DNA from: Deltaproteobacteria bacterium
GTDB lineage: Bacteria > Desulfobacterota > Binatia > UBA9968 > JAJDTQ01
Reading direction: 5' to 3'
Assembly (NCBI GenBank): GCA_028818775.1
Contig: JAPPNE010000011.1
Location: forward strand, 1-32,774
DNA length: 32,774 bases
Positions 1 through 7,561 of the stretch are shown in pieces (position 1 is the first letter of the stretch; each line of letters opens with the position of its first letter). The notes beneath the pieces are model-generated. The model was not told the origin of the DNA, made no database searches, and worked only from the letters and a program-made list of their open reading frames with translations. A program made the translations under genes and the position numbers.

Positions 1-1501
1 GGAAACTCTCCACCAGCAGGGTGATGCCCACCAGCAGGCACACGGCCATGGCCAGGGACGACACCGAGAACGAGGTGTTGGCCAAGGTCGCCCCGAGGCT
101 CCGGACTCCGTAGCGGAACCCGAAGTCCGGGATCCGGACCCGCGCGGTCAGGCGCTGGACCAACCACGGGGCGAGGAGCGGCAGGCACAGCATCACGGCG
201 GTGGAAAGGACGAAGCCCGTGAGCCGCCAGCGCCAACCGATCAGCCAGTACCACGCCAGCGCCCCGACGACGAGCACGAGGCCGAGACGGAAGAGCACAC
301 GGACGCCGGCCATCGTCGCGGACTGCGCCGGCAAGGTATCCAGCAGCGTCCGCGTGTCCCTGCGCCACACGTCCAGGGCGGGCAGCAAGGTGCCGCTCAG
401 GGCGCCCCCCAGGCCCGCGAACACGGCCAGTGCGAGGGTGCCGCGCGAGACCTCCAGCGACTCGATTTCCCGGAGCATGTAGACATTGGTCAGGGTGGAG
501 CTCACCGCTTCCAGGTTCCAGACCGCGGTCCAGTAGCCCGCGAAGATTCCGATGACCACTCCCACGACCCCGAGCAACGCGGCCTCGCCCAGGATCAGGG
601 CCAGTACCTGGCCCGGGGTTGAACCGAGGGACCGCAGCACCCCGAACTCCCTGCGCTGCCACACCAGGCAGGCGCGCATGCTGCTGAACACGAGGAACGT
701 GCCCACCATGAGGCTCACCAAGCTCATGGCGGTAAGGTTCAACCGGAACGCGCCCAGGAGCTCCCGCGCCTGGCCGGTGCGCTCCGCCGGGGTCACCGCG
801 TCCGCCCGGCCGCCGAGCCGGTCCTCGATGCGCGCCGCCAGCGCCGCGAGGTCGGCGCCCTCGGCGGCCGTTACGCCGATGCGGTGGAGGGTCCCGGCGC
901 CGCCGAACAGGGACTGGGCGCCAGCGATGTCCATCACCAGCGCCCGCCGGTTTCCGGGCGCTCCCCAGCGCTCGAAGTCGATCAACGCCCCGACCCGTAG
1001 ATCCCGTACGCCGGCGCCGTCACGGACCTTGAAACGGTCGCCCGGCACCCATCCCATGGCCCTTGCCAACTCCGGGGTCACCGCCGCCCAGCCGCGCCCG
1101 CCGACGGCCGCCGCACCCGGCGCGAATCCCGAAAATGCCTGCTGAAGGTCCGGGGCGGGCGCCAGCAGATCGACGCCAAGAAGCCGCGCGAACGTGCCGG
1201 GCCGTCCCTGCACCGCTACCGTGGTCTCGAAGACCGGCCAGGCCGCGGCCACGCCCGGGGTGCCCCGGACAAGCGGATAGGCCGAGTCGGGAAGGGTTCC
1301 GCCCTTGCCGGTGACGACGACGTCGGCGGCGCCGCCGATGGTATGGACGCCGGCGGCGAAAGAAGCCACGGCGCTCTGGTTGAGAATGCGGATGCTGATG
1401 ACAGAGGCCACTCCCAAGGCAACGCCCAGCACGGTCAGCGCATAGAGCACCGGGTTGGTGCGCCAGTGGGCGGTCACGGTCCTGTAGAAATAGCGTACCA
1501 T
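1..1501 (-). CDS. FtsX/MacB-like ABC transporter permease (partial, C-terminus beyond the window)
   Basis: This is an open reading frame of 500 codons that begins with ATG and continues past the left edge, so the C-terminus is missing. The N-terminus (MVRYFYRTVTAHWRTN) is followed by a hydrophobic helix (about residues 18-37, LYALTVLGVALGVASVISI) and then a long soluble region like the MacB periplasmic core. From about residue 255 there are FtsX-type membrane helices, including the segment MSLVSLMVGTFLVFSSMRA and the family-typical RREFGVLRSLG stretch. More hydrophobic segments follow, so this is probably a large lipoprotein-export or lipid-type permease with two FtsX domains. Its start overlaps the stop of the ABC ATPase by one base (TGATG), which indicates translational coupling and one transporter. 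The substrate cannot be read from the sequence. Confidence 0.85.
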   Translation of the reverse strand, partial: MVRYFYRTVTAHWRTNPVLYALTVLGVALGVASVISIRILNQSAVASFAAGVHTIGGAADVVVTGKGGTLPDSAYPLVRGTPGVAAAWPVFETTVAVQGRPGTFARLLGVDLLAPAPDLQQAFSGFAPGAAAVGGRGWAAVTPELARAMGWVPGDRFKVRDGAGVRDLRVGALIDFERWGAPGNRRALVMDIAGAQSLFGGAGTLHRIGVTAAEGADLAALAARIEDRLGGRADAVTPAERTGQARELLGAFRLNLTAMSLVSLMVGTFLVFSSMRACLVWQRREFGVLRSLGSTPGQVLALILGEAALLGVVGVVIGIFAGYWTAVWNLEAVSSTLTNVYMLREIESLEVSRGTLALAVFAGLGGALSGTLLPALDVWRRDTRTLLDTLPAQSATMAGVRVLFRLGLVLVVGALAWYWLIGWRWRLTGFVLSTAVMLCLPLLAPWLVQRLTARVRIPDFGFRYGVRSLGATLANTSFSVSSLAMAVCLLVGITLLVESF

Positions 1502-2199
1502 CACGCAAGGGCGCCTGATTCCGGCTCCAGGATGCCGCTATGGAGCCGCAGGATGCTGTCCGCCATGGCTGCCAGTTCGCGGCTGTGGGTGGCGTAGACC
1601 AGCGTCGCCTGCTCCTCCGCCACCATCCGCACCATGAGGTCCATCACCACCTGGCCGCTGGCGTCGTCCAGACTTCCCGTGGGCTCGTCCGCCAGCAACA
1701 GGCGCGGCCGCCGTAACAGCGCCCGGCAGATGGCCACGCGCTGCATCTCGCCGCCGCTCAGCCCGGCCACGGGATCGTCGGCGCGGTCCGGCAGGCCCAC
1801 CCGCTCTAGCAGAACCGCCACCCGTTCCCGGAAAGAGCTTTCCCGGGCGCCGGCGATGAGCTCCGGCAGGGCGACGTTGTCCCGCACCGTCAGGTGCGGA
1901 AGGAGGTGGAACAACTGGAAGACGAACCCGATCTCGCGCCGGCGGAGCCGGGTCCGGGCGGTCTCGTTGAGACCCTCCAGGGGCGTGCCGCGCACCGCCA
2001 CCGATCCGCGCGTGGGCACGTCGATGCCCGCCGCCAGGTGCAGCAGCGTGGACTTGCCGGTGCCGCTGCGGCCGACGATGGCCACGGTCCGGCCCGAGGC
2101 GATCTCGAAGGAGACGTCGCGCAGCGCGTAGCGCTCCGCGGAGCCCGCCCCGTCGTAGACCTTCGAGACGTTGACGAAGGTGAGCGCGGCCGGGTCCAT
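1501..2199 (-). CDS. ABC transporter ATP-binding protein (LolD/MacB-type)
   Basis: The predicted protein has 232 aa, the usual size for a stand-alone LolD/MacB/FtsE-type ATPase that powers FtsX-fold permeases. All nucleotide-binding motifs are visible: Walker A GRSGTGKST at residues 43-51, a Q-loop in FVFQLFHLLPH, the signature LSGGEMQR, Walker B LLLADEPTGSLDD and the H-loop in YATHS. The ATG at 2199 was chosen because it gives the normal N-terminus (MDPAALTFVNVSKVY) and overlaps the upstream epimerase stop by one base. The stop likewise overlaps the permease start by one base. The ATPase and permease almost certainly form one mechanotransmission-type or export ABC system in the inner membrane. 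The substrate is unknown. Confidence 0.93.
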   Translation of the reverse strand: MDPAALTFVNVSKVYDGAGSAERYALRDVSFEIASGRTVAIVGRSGTGKSTLLHLAAGIDVPTRGSVAVRGTPLEGLNETARTRLRRREIGFVFQLFHLLPHLTVRDNVALPELIAGARESSFRERVAVLLERVGLPDRADDPVAGLSGGEMQRVAICRALLRRPRLLLADEPTGSLDDASGQVVMDLMVRMVAEEQATLVYATHSRELAAMADSILRLHSGILEPESGALA

Positions 2200-3095
2200 C
2201 ACCGCGCGCCGAGGACGTGGCGCAAACCTTCTTCCAGGGAGCCGTGGCGGTATGCATACCCGGCGGCCGTCAGGCCGGCCGGTTTGACACGGGTGCTGGC
2301 CAGGAGAAGCACGTCGGCCATCTCGCCGAAGGCCAGGCGCGCGGCGAACCCGGGCATGGGGAACAGGGTGGGACGCCGCAGCACACGGCCCAGCGTCTTG
2401 GTAAACTCGTGGTTGGTCACCGTCCCCGGGGCCACCATGTTCACCGGTCCGTCTACGGAATCCGTGGCAAGCAGGTGGGCGAGAGCCGCCACGGTGTCGT
2501 CCAGGGTGATCCAGCTCATGTACTGCCGGCCGTTGCCGATGATGCCGCCGGCCCCGAGCTTGAAGGGCGTGAGCATCTTGGCAAGAGCACCGCCGCCCGT
2601 GCTCAGCACCACGCCCAGGCGCGCGTGGACCACGCGGATGCCCTTCCCTTGCGCCGCTTCGGTGGCCGACTCCCACTCGCGGCACACGTCGGGCAGGAAA
2701 CCGGCGCCGACCGGACTGGCCTCGGTGAGCTCCTCGTCGCCGCGGTCGCCGTAGAACCCGATGGCCGAGGCCGACACCAGCACCCGCGGCCGCCGCTCCA
2801 GGCCCGCCAGGGTCTCGGCCAGCAAACGCGTGCCGCGCACCCGGCTCTCCCGGATGCGGCGCTTCTTCTCCGCGGTCCACCGCCCGGTGGCGATGTTCTC
2901 GCCCGCCAGGTGGACCACTCCGTCGACACCCTCCAACGCGCCGGCGTCAAGCAGGCCGCCTTCCGGATCCCAACGCACGTCCCCGGCCTCGGGCGCGCTC
3001 CGCCCCAGCCGCACCACCTCATGGCCACCGCCGGCAAGCAACGGAACCAACGCGCCGCCCACCAGTCCCGTTGCCCCGGTCACGAGTATCTTCAT
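2199..3095 (-). CDS. TIGR01777 / SDR39U1-family NAD(P)-dependent epimerase
   Basis: The 298-aa protein opens with MKILVTGATGLVGGALVPLL, the Rossmann glycine motif of extended short-chain dehydrogenases. It continues with LAGENIATGRWTAEKK and SASAIGFYGDRGDEELTE, segments typical of the YfcH/SDR39U1 (TIGR01777) family. The C-terminal TRVKPAGLTAAGYAYRHGSL matches the DUF1731 tail of this family. Length is normal. The physiological substrate of the family is not settled, so only an NAD(P)-dependent oxidoreductase or epimerase role can be given. The gene is first in a three-gene operon and its stop overlaps the ABC ATPase start. Why it is coupled to a transporter is unclear. Confidence 0.9.
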   Translation of the reverse strand: MKILVTGATGLVGGALVPLLAGGGHEVVRLGRSAPEAGDVRWDPEGGLLDAGALEGVDGVVHLAGENIATGRWTAEKKRRIRESRVRGTRLLAETLAGLERRPRVLVSASAIGFYGDRGDEELTEASPVGAGFLPDVCREWESATEAAQGKGIRVVHARLGVVLSTGGGALAKMLTPFKLGAGGIIGNGRQYMSWITLDDTVAALAHLLATDSVDGPVNMVAPGTVTNHEFTKTLGRVLRRPTLFPMPGFAARLAFGEMADVLLLASTRVKPAGLTAAGYAYRHGSLEEGLRHVLGAR

Positions 3096-3164
3096 CAGAC
3101 GGCCTCCCTTCGTTACCCTGCCCGCATTCCTGAGATGTCAAGACTCGTCAGACAGAGCCTCGGG

Positions 3165-3196
3165 TACGTCATTCCCGCTTTCGCGGGAATGACGTA
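3165..3196. repeat. Short palindromic intergenic repeat (14-bp arms, 4-nt loop)
   Basis: The arms tacgtcattcccgc (3165-3178) and gcgggaatgacgta (3183-3196) are perfect reverse complements around the loop tttc. The right part, tcgcgggaatgac followed by gtattggg, recurs at 3247-3268 with a one-base insertion, so two copies or a decayed pair sit here. Repeats with this core (gtcattcccgc...gcgggaatgac) are known as widespread intergenic palindromes in many GC-rich bacteria. It may act as a stem-loop in RNA, but there is no T-tract for a classical terminator. Confidence 0.8.
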
Positions 3197-3246
3197 TTGG
3201 GAGGTTGGCACCATTCTTGTCCGAGTGGAGTTTGGCACATCCTGTC

Positions 3247-3268
3247 TCGCGGGAATGACAGTATTGGG
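3247..3268. repeat. Half-copy of the palindromic repeat
   Basis: The sequence tcgcgggaatgac, then a, then gtattggg repeats positions 3181-3200 with one inserted base. The left arm is not preserved here, so this looks like a decayed copy of the 3165-3196 palindrome. Confidence 0.6.
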
Positions 3269-3343
3269 CCTCTACGTAAACTTCCAGTATCCCATGTTCC
3301 ATAATAGCACCTCCGCCCGTTTTCCAAGGAACCCGCGCGCTGT

Positions 3344-3371
3344 TTGACTTAGTTACCTTGTCTCCTTAAAC
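3344..3371 (+). promoter_or_regulatory. Possible sigma70-like promoter upstream of trpB
   Basis: A TTGACT hexamer at 3344-3349 resembles a -35 box. TTAAAC at 3366-3371, 16 bases later, is a weak -10 match. The region is AT-richer than its surroundings and lies about 48 bp upstream of trpB. The -10 matches the consensus at only three of six positions, so this is tentative. Confidence 0.25.
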
Positions 3372-3418
3372 CTTCGTAGGCGAGGTTTGAACTACGTCAC
3401 GCTGTCCGTCCTCTAACC

Positions 3419-4666
3419 ATGCTGGAAGATTTGCTGAAAGACGTGGAGAAGCGCACCGGCTACTTCGGCGCCTACGGGGGTGCGTTCACGCCGGAGATCC
3501 TGCGCACGACGCTGGACGAGCTGATCGCGGCGTTCGAGGACGCGCGCCGGGACCCGTCCTTCTGGGAGGAGTTCCAGGCGGTCATGCGGTCCTACTCGTG
3601 CCGGCCGACGCCGATCACCCACCTGAAGAACCTCAGCGACACGCTGGGCGGGCCGCAGATCTATCTCAAGCGGGAAGACCTCAACCAGACGGGGTCGCAC
3701 AAGATCAACAACGTCATGGGTCAGGGGCTGCTGGTGGCGCGCATGGGCAAGAAGCGCGTCATCGCCGAAACCGGCGCGGGGCAGCACGGCGTCGCCACCG
3801 CTACCATGGCCGCGCGGCTCGGGCTCGACTGCACCATCTACATGGGCGCGGTGGACGTGGAGCGGCAGCGCCCCAACGTGTTCTGGATGGAGCGGCTCGG
3901 GGCCAAGGTGGTCTCGGTGGAGGACGGCTCGGCGACGCTCAAGGACGCCATCAACCAGTGCCTGCGGGACTGGGCGTTCTCCATGGACGACACCCACTAT
4001 GTGCTCGGCACCGCGTGCGGACCGCACCCGTTCCCGCAGATCGTCGCGTACTTTCAGCAAATCATCGGGCAGGAGTGCCGCGAGCAGATGACGGCCCTCA
4101 CCGGGCGCCTGCCGGACCGAGTGTACTGCTGCGTGGGCGGCGGCTCCAACGCCACCGGCACCTTCCTGGGCTTCCTGGACGACACGGGCGTGGAACTGGT
4201 GGGCATCGAGGCCGGCGGCGAGGGGCTCGACACCGGGCGTCACGCGGCCCGGCTGGCGGGCAACGGCGGCTCTCCCGGGGTCGCCCAGGGATACAAGACC
4301 TACTTCCTCCAGGACGAGGAAGGACAGATGCGCCACACCCATTCGGTGGCCGCGGGCCTGGACTACATCGGCGTGAGCCCGATCCTGGCGTGCCTGCGGG
4401 AGACCGGCCGGGTGCGCTTCGAGGCGGCCACCGACGACGAGGTGCTGGAAGGGTTCCAGATGCTGCTGCAACGGGAAGGCATCATCGCCGCGCTGGAGAG
4501 CGCCCACGCCGTGGCCGGCGTCATCCGCGAGGCGCCGCGCATGCGCCGCGACCAGACCGTGCTGGCGACCCTGTCGGGCCGGGGAGACAAGGACATCTTC
4601 ACCATCGCCGAGGCGCTGAATGACCCCGGCTGGCGGCGCTTCCTCGAGCGGAAGGCCGGCCGGTGA
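3419..4666 (+). CDS. trpB: Tryptophan synthase beta chain (divergent)
   Basis: The 415-aa PLP enzyme joins indole and serine to make tryptophan. The PLP lysine is K95 in LNQTGSHKINN. The motifs ETGAGQHGVATATMAA, CCVGGGSNATGTF, GEGLDTGRHAARLAG, LESAHAVAG and SGRGDKDIFT match TrpB. Length fits TrpB1 rather than the longer TrpB2. Several usually fixed positions differ: YGGAFTPE replaces the common YGGRYVPE, NQTGSHK replaces NHTGAHK, and GYKTYFLQDEEGQMRHTHS replaces the usual M(K)TY...ETHS segment. Its last four bases overlap the GTG start of trpA. No other trp gene is nearby. The ATG at 3419 has no clear Shine-Dalgarno sequence, but it gives the expected N-terminus. Confidence 0.92.
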   Translation: MLEDLLKDVEKRTGYFGAYGGAFTPEILRTTLDELIAAFEDARRDPSFWEEFQAVMRSYSCRPTPITHLKNLSDTLGGPQIYLKREDLNQTGSHKINNVMGQGLLVARMGKKRVIAETGAGQHGVATATMAARLGLDCTIYMGAVDVERQRPNVFWMERLGAKVVSVEDGSATLKDAINQCLRDWAFSMDDTHYVLGTACGPHPFPQIVAYFQQIIGQECREQMTALTGRLPDRVYCCVGGGSNATGTFLGFLDDTGVELVGIEAGGEGLDTGRHAARLAGNGGSPGVAQGYKTYFLQDEEGQMRHTHSVAAGLDYIGVSPILACLRETGRVRFEAATDDEVLEGFQMLLQREGIIAALESAHAVAGVIREAPRMRRDQTVLATLSGRGDKDIFTIAEALNDPGWRRFLERKAGR

Positions 4667-5439
4667 ACCTGCGGAGCTACATACAGGACCGGCTCGGGGC
4701 GCGGAAGATCCTGCTCATGACCCACGTCATCGTGGGCTATCCGTCCCTGGACGTGAACTGGCGCATGCTTGAGGAGATGGAGCGCGCCGACGTGGACCTG
4801 GTGGAGCTGCAGATGCCCTTCAGCGAGCCCATCGCCGACGGACCGGTCTTCGCCCGCGCCAACCAGGAAGCCCTCAAGCAGGGGTTGTCCACGGTGCAGT
4901 ACTTCGACTTCATGGCGCGGGCTACCCGGAAGTTCGAGTTCCCGCACCTGATGATGGGTTACTACAACACCGTGTTCCAACTCACCCATCGAACCTTCTG
5001 CGAGCGGCTGAGCAGGGCCGGAGGCGCGGGATTCATCGTGCCCGACCTTCCCATCGAGGAGTACCACGACCTCGCTCCGCTGAGCGAGGCCAGCGGGTTG
5101 ACGCCCGTGGCGCTGTTCACGCCCACCAACACCGACGCGCGACTGGCCGAGATCGGCCGCCACGGCCGCGGCTTCATCTACGGCGTGGCCCGGCGCGGCG
5201 TCACCGGCCGGCGCACGGACCTCAAGGCCGGCATCGACGCGCTGGCGGCACGCTACCGCGCGGCCACGGACTTGCCCCTGGGTCTGGGCTTCGGCATCGC
5301 CGGCGGCGACGACGTGCGCCAGCTCCACGGAAGCTGCGAAATCGCCATCGTGGGCTCCGCGCTGCTGGAGCGCTGGGAGAAGGGCGGCGAGGCCGGGTAC
5401 TCGGAGTTCCTCCAGGAGCTGCAGGAGGCGCGTTGCTGA
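4663..5439 (+). CDS. trpA: Tryptophan synthase alpha chain (divergent)
   Basis: The 258-aa TIM-barrel subunit cleaves indole-3-glycerol phosphate to indole. The catalytic acids correspond to E48 in VDLVELQMPFSEP and D59 in IADGP. The phosphate-binding and loop regions are visible as ARRGVTG, GLGFGIAGGDDV and AIVGSALLE. Loop 6, usually SRAGVTG, is altered to ARRGVTG, but the Arg and Thr positions are kept. It starts with GTG inside the trpB stop (GTGA overlap), so the two subunits are translationally coupled and should form the alpha2-beta2 complex. Like its partner, it looks divergent from housekeeping TrpA. Confidence 0.9.
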   Translation: MNLRSYIQDRLGARKILLMTHVIVGYPSLDVNWRMLEEMERADVDLVELQMPFSEPIADGPVFARANQEALKQGLSTVQYFDFMARATRKFEFPHLMMGYYNTVFQLTHRTFCERLSRAGGAGFIVPDLPIEEYHDLAPLSEASGLTPVALFTPTNTDARLAEIGRHGRGFIYGVARRGVTGRRTDLKAGIDALAARYRAATDLPLGLGFGIAGGDDVRQLHGSCEIAIVGSALLERWEKGGEAGYSEFLQELQEARC

Positions 5440-5503
5440 GCGACAGCCCGCTGTTCTCCGGGCTGGGCAAGTGTCCCGTCCATGAACCGAGTGAATTACG
5501 AGC

Positions 5504-6454
5504 ATGAAAGCGTCCTACATCCCTGAAACCGGCGGTCCGGAAGTCCTGACCTACGGCGACGTTCCGGAGCCCGAGATCGGCGCCGCCGATCTCCTGGTCC
5601 GCGTGAAGGCGGCGGCGCTCAACCGCCGGGACCTTTTCGCGCGGGAAGGAAGCCACGGCGTCAAGCCGCCGCTGCCACACGTGCCGGGGCTGGAGGTGGC
5701 GGGCGAGGTGGTGGAGGCCGGGTTGGAGGCGGACGGCTTCAAGGCCGGCGACCGCGTGCTGGGGCGCTGCCGGGGCGGCGGCTACGCGGAGCTGGCGCGG
5801 ATGGAAGCCGCCGACGCCTACGTCTTCCCGGAGTGGATGTCCTTTGAGGAGGCAGCGTGCATCGCCGTGCCCTTCGGCACCGCCTGGCGCATGCTGGTGC
5901 GCCGCGCGCAACTCCAGCCGGGCGAAGACCTCCTGGTGATGGCCGCGGGCAGCGGCATCGGCAGTGGCGCCATCCAGCTCGGGAAGCACCTGGGAGCGCG
6001 GGTCCTCACCACCGCCGGCGCCCAGTGGAAGCTCGACAAGGCCGCGGAGCTGGGCGCCGACGCGGGCATCAACTACAAGGAATTCCCCGAGTTCAGCAAG
6101 AAAGTGCAGGAACTCACCGGCGGCGAGGGCGTGCACGTGATCTTCGAGCACGTGGGCGCGCCGGTGTGGCGTGAGTGCTTCGCCAGCCTCCGCCGCGGCG
6201 GCCGCTTTATCAACTCCGGGGTCACCGCCGGCCACCGGGTGGAGCTTCACCTGGGACAGCTCTGGACCCGCGAGCTGACCCTTATGGGCACCACCATGCG
6301 GCCGCGGGACGACATGCCCGCGGTCATGACCCTGGTGCGCGGCGGAAAGCTTCGCGGCGTGGTCTCCGAGGTGCTGCCGCTGCGCGAGGCCGCCCGCGCC
6401 CACGAGCTCATGGAGCAAAGCGAGTTCTTCGGCAAGATCGTGCTCGTGCCCTAG
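5504..6454 (+). CDS. Zinc-independent MDR-family oxidoreductase (quinone oxidoreductase-like)
   Basis: The 316-aa protein belongs to the medium-chain dehydrogenase/reductase superfamily. The N-terminal GroES-like half contains KAAALNRRDLFAREG and PHVPGLEVAGEVVEAG. The cofactor half has VMAAGSGIGSGAIQLGKHLG, an NAD(P)-binding motif, and ends with ELMEQSEFFGKIVLVP. The catalytic-zinc GHE motif and the structural-zinc cysteine cluster of true alcohol dehydrogenases are absent, so an NADPH quinone or enone reductase type is more likely. It lies 64 bp after trpA on the same strand and may be co-transcribed. The substrate is not predictable. Confidence 0.85.
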   Translation: MKASYIPETGGPEVLTYGDVPEPEIGAADLLVRVKAAALNRRDLFAREGSHGVKPPLPHVPGLEVAGEVVEAGLEADGFKAGDRVLGRCRGGGYAELARMEAADAYVFPEWMSFEEAACIAVPFGTAWRMLVRRAQLQPGEDLLVMAAGSGIGSGAIQLGKHLGARVLTTAGAQWKLDKAAELGADAGINYKEFPEFSKKVQELTGGEGVHVIFEHVGAPVWRECFASLRRGGRFINSGVTAGHRVELHLGQLWTRELTLMGTTMRPRDDMPAVMTLVRGGKLRGVVSEVLPLREAARAHELMEQSEFFGKIVLVP

Positions 6455-6455
6455 A

Positions 6456-6592
6456 ATGGCGTCCTTCGACTTCGCTTCGCTACGCTCAGGACGAACGGAA
6501 CTTTGGTGTTCCGCAGCAGCAACCCCACCACGCCACAGGTTTTCCAAAACCGTTCGTCCTGAGCGTAGCGAAGCGAAGTCGAAGGACGCCAT
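6456..6592. repeat. Long inverted repeat (perfect 43-bp arms), copy 1
   Basis: The arm at 6456-6498 (starts atggcgtccttcgacttcgc) is the exact reverse complement of 6550-6592, separated by a 51-base centre. It starts two bases after the stop codon of the oxidoreductase and ends 21 bases before the next start codon. A second copy with diverged arms and a different centre occurs at 11276-11385. The arm core (cttcgacttcgct...tacgctcagg) is a dispersed intergenic repeat seen in many metagenome-derived genomes and often mis-annotated as short coding sequence. No transposase is present, so it resembles a non-autonomous, MITE-like or REP-like element. Confidence 0.9.
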
Positions 6593-6613
6593 CTAGAACG
6601 GATAAGAAAGATC

Positions 6614-7561
6614 ATGCGGTTCGGGATCATGGGGACCGGCGGGGTCGGGGGCTACTTCGGCGGGCTGCTGGCCCGGGCGGGGCTGCCGGTGTGCTTCATC
6701 GCCAGGGGCGGCCATCTCCAGGCGCTGAAGGAACACGGGCTCACCGTGGAGTCGGTGGAACCCGGCGGTTTCAACGTCCGGGATGCGATGTTCACCAACG
6801 ACGCGGCCGAAGCCGGGCCGTGCGACGTGATCCTCTATTGCGTCAAGACACCCGCCAACGACGCAGCCATTCCCTTCATGCGGCCGATGATCGGACCGGA
6901 TACCGTGGTCATCTCGCTCCAGAACGGCGTCGACAACGGCGAGTTGCTGGCGCGCGAGTTCGGCGAGGGCCGGGTCATGGAGGGCGCCGCCTATGTCTTC
7001 AGCACCATCGGGGCGCCGGGGAAGATCCACCAGACCGGCGGGCCTCGCAAGATCGTGTTCGGCCGTCTCGGCGGGGGCGGCAGTCCCAGGGGCAGGGAGA
7101 TCGTGGGCGTCATGCGCGAGGCCCAGGTCGACGCCCGCCTCTCCGAGGACATCCGCATCGAGCTGTGGAACAAGTTCATCCTCATCTGCGCGGTGAGCGG
7201 CATGACCGCGCTGACCCGGCGGCCCCTGGGCGAGGTCCTCGGCTACGACGGCACCGCGCGCATGGCGCGGGAGGTGATGCGGGAGGTCTACCAGCTCGCC
7301 CTGGCCATGGGGATCCCGCTGGAGCCGGAATCCGACGCCGCCAACTACCGCTTCATGGCGCAGCAGGACCCCGCCGGCAAGGGGAGCATGTGCCATGACC
7401 TGGAGGCGGGAAGGCGCCTCGAGATCGACTCGCTGTGCGGCTACGTGTCGCGCATGGCACGTGTGCACGGCGTCGCCACCCCGCTCAACGACTACCTCTA
7501 CGATACGCTCAAGCTGGAGGACCTTCAGGCGGCGAGGCGGTTGAGGGAAGGGGCGTCATGA
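6614..7561 (+). CDS. 2-dehydropantoate 2-reductase (PanE/ApbA) family protein
   Basis: The 315-aa protein starts with the NADP-binding motif MRFGIMGTGGVGGYFGG. It has the family segments ILYCVKTP (K78), VISLQNGVDNGE and ELWNKFILICAVSGMTAL, which contains the catalytic Lys. In classical PanE the Lys is followed by Asn residues (KxxxN and NPLTA). Here these positions are Ile and Ser, as in many paralogues of the family. Ketopantoate may therefore not be the substrate, and an alternative 2-oxoacid reductase role is possible. The last four bases (ATGA) overlap the start of the alpha/beta hydrolase, so the two genes are coupled. Confidence 0.85.
   Translation: MRFGIMGTGGVGGYFGGLLARAGLPVCFIARGGHLQALKEHGLTVESVEPGGFNVRDAMFTNDAAEAGPCDVILYCVKTPANDAAIPFMRPMIGPDTVVISLQNGVDNGELLAREFGEGRVMEGAAYVFSTIGAPGKIHQTGGPRKIVFGRLGGGGSPRGREIVGVMREAQVDARLSEDIRIELWNKFILICAVSGMTALTRRPLGEVLGYDGTARMAREVMREVYQLALAMGIPLEPESDAANYRFMAQQDPAGKGSMCHDLEAGRRLEIDSLCGYVSRMARVHGVATPLNDYLYDTLKLEDLQAARRLREGAS

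Larger units (their letters stand above)
3096..3418. other. Intergenic region between divergent epimerase operon and trpBA
   Basis: This 323-bp region holds no convincing gene. It lies between two divergent operons and must carry both promoters. It contains a perfect 14-bp inverted repeat (3165-3196), a near copy of its right half 66 bp further on, and an AT-richer stretch (about 3290-3375) with a possible promoter for trpB. No Shine-Dalgarno sequence is obvious immediately upstream of trpB, and I found no leader peptide or terminator/antiterminator pair of the classical trp type. Confidence 0.6.

Noticed and set aside
5445..5464. Hairpin agcccg...cgggct after trpA as a terminator
   Set aside because: It has only a 6-bp stem, an 8-base loop and no T-tract, and the next gene follows on the same strand.
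6456..6592. Long inverted repeat as a rho-independent terminator
   Set aside because: The 43-bp arms with a 51-base loop, absence of a T-tract and presence of a second copy fit a mobile or dispersed repeat better.
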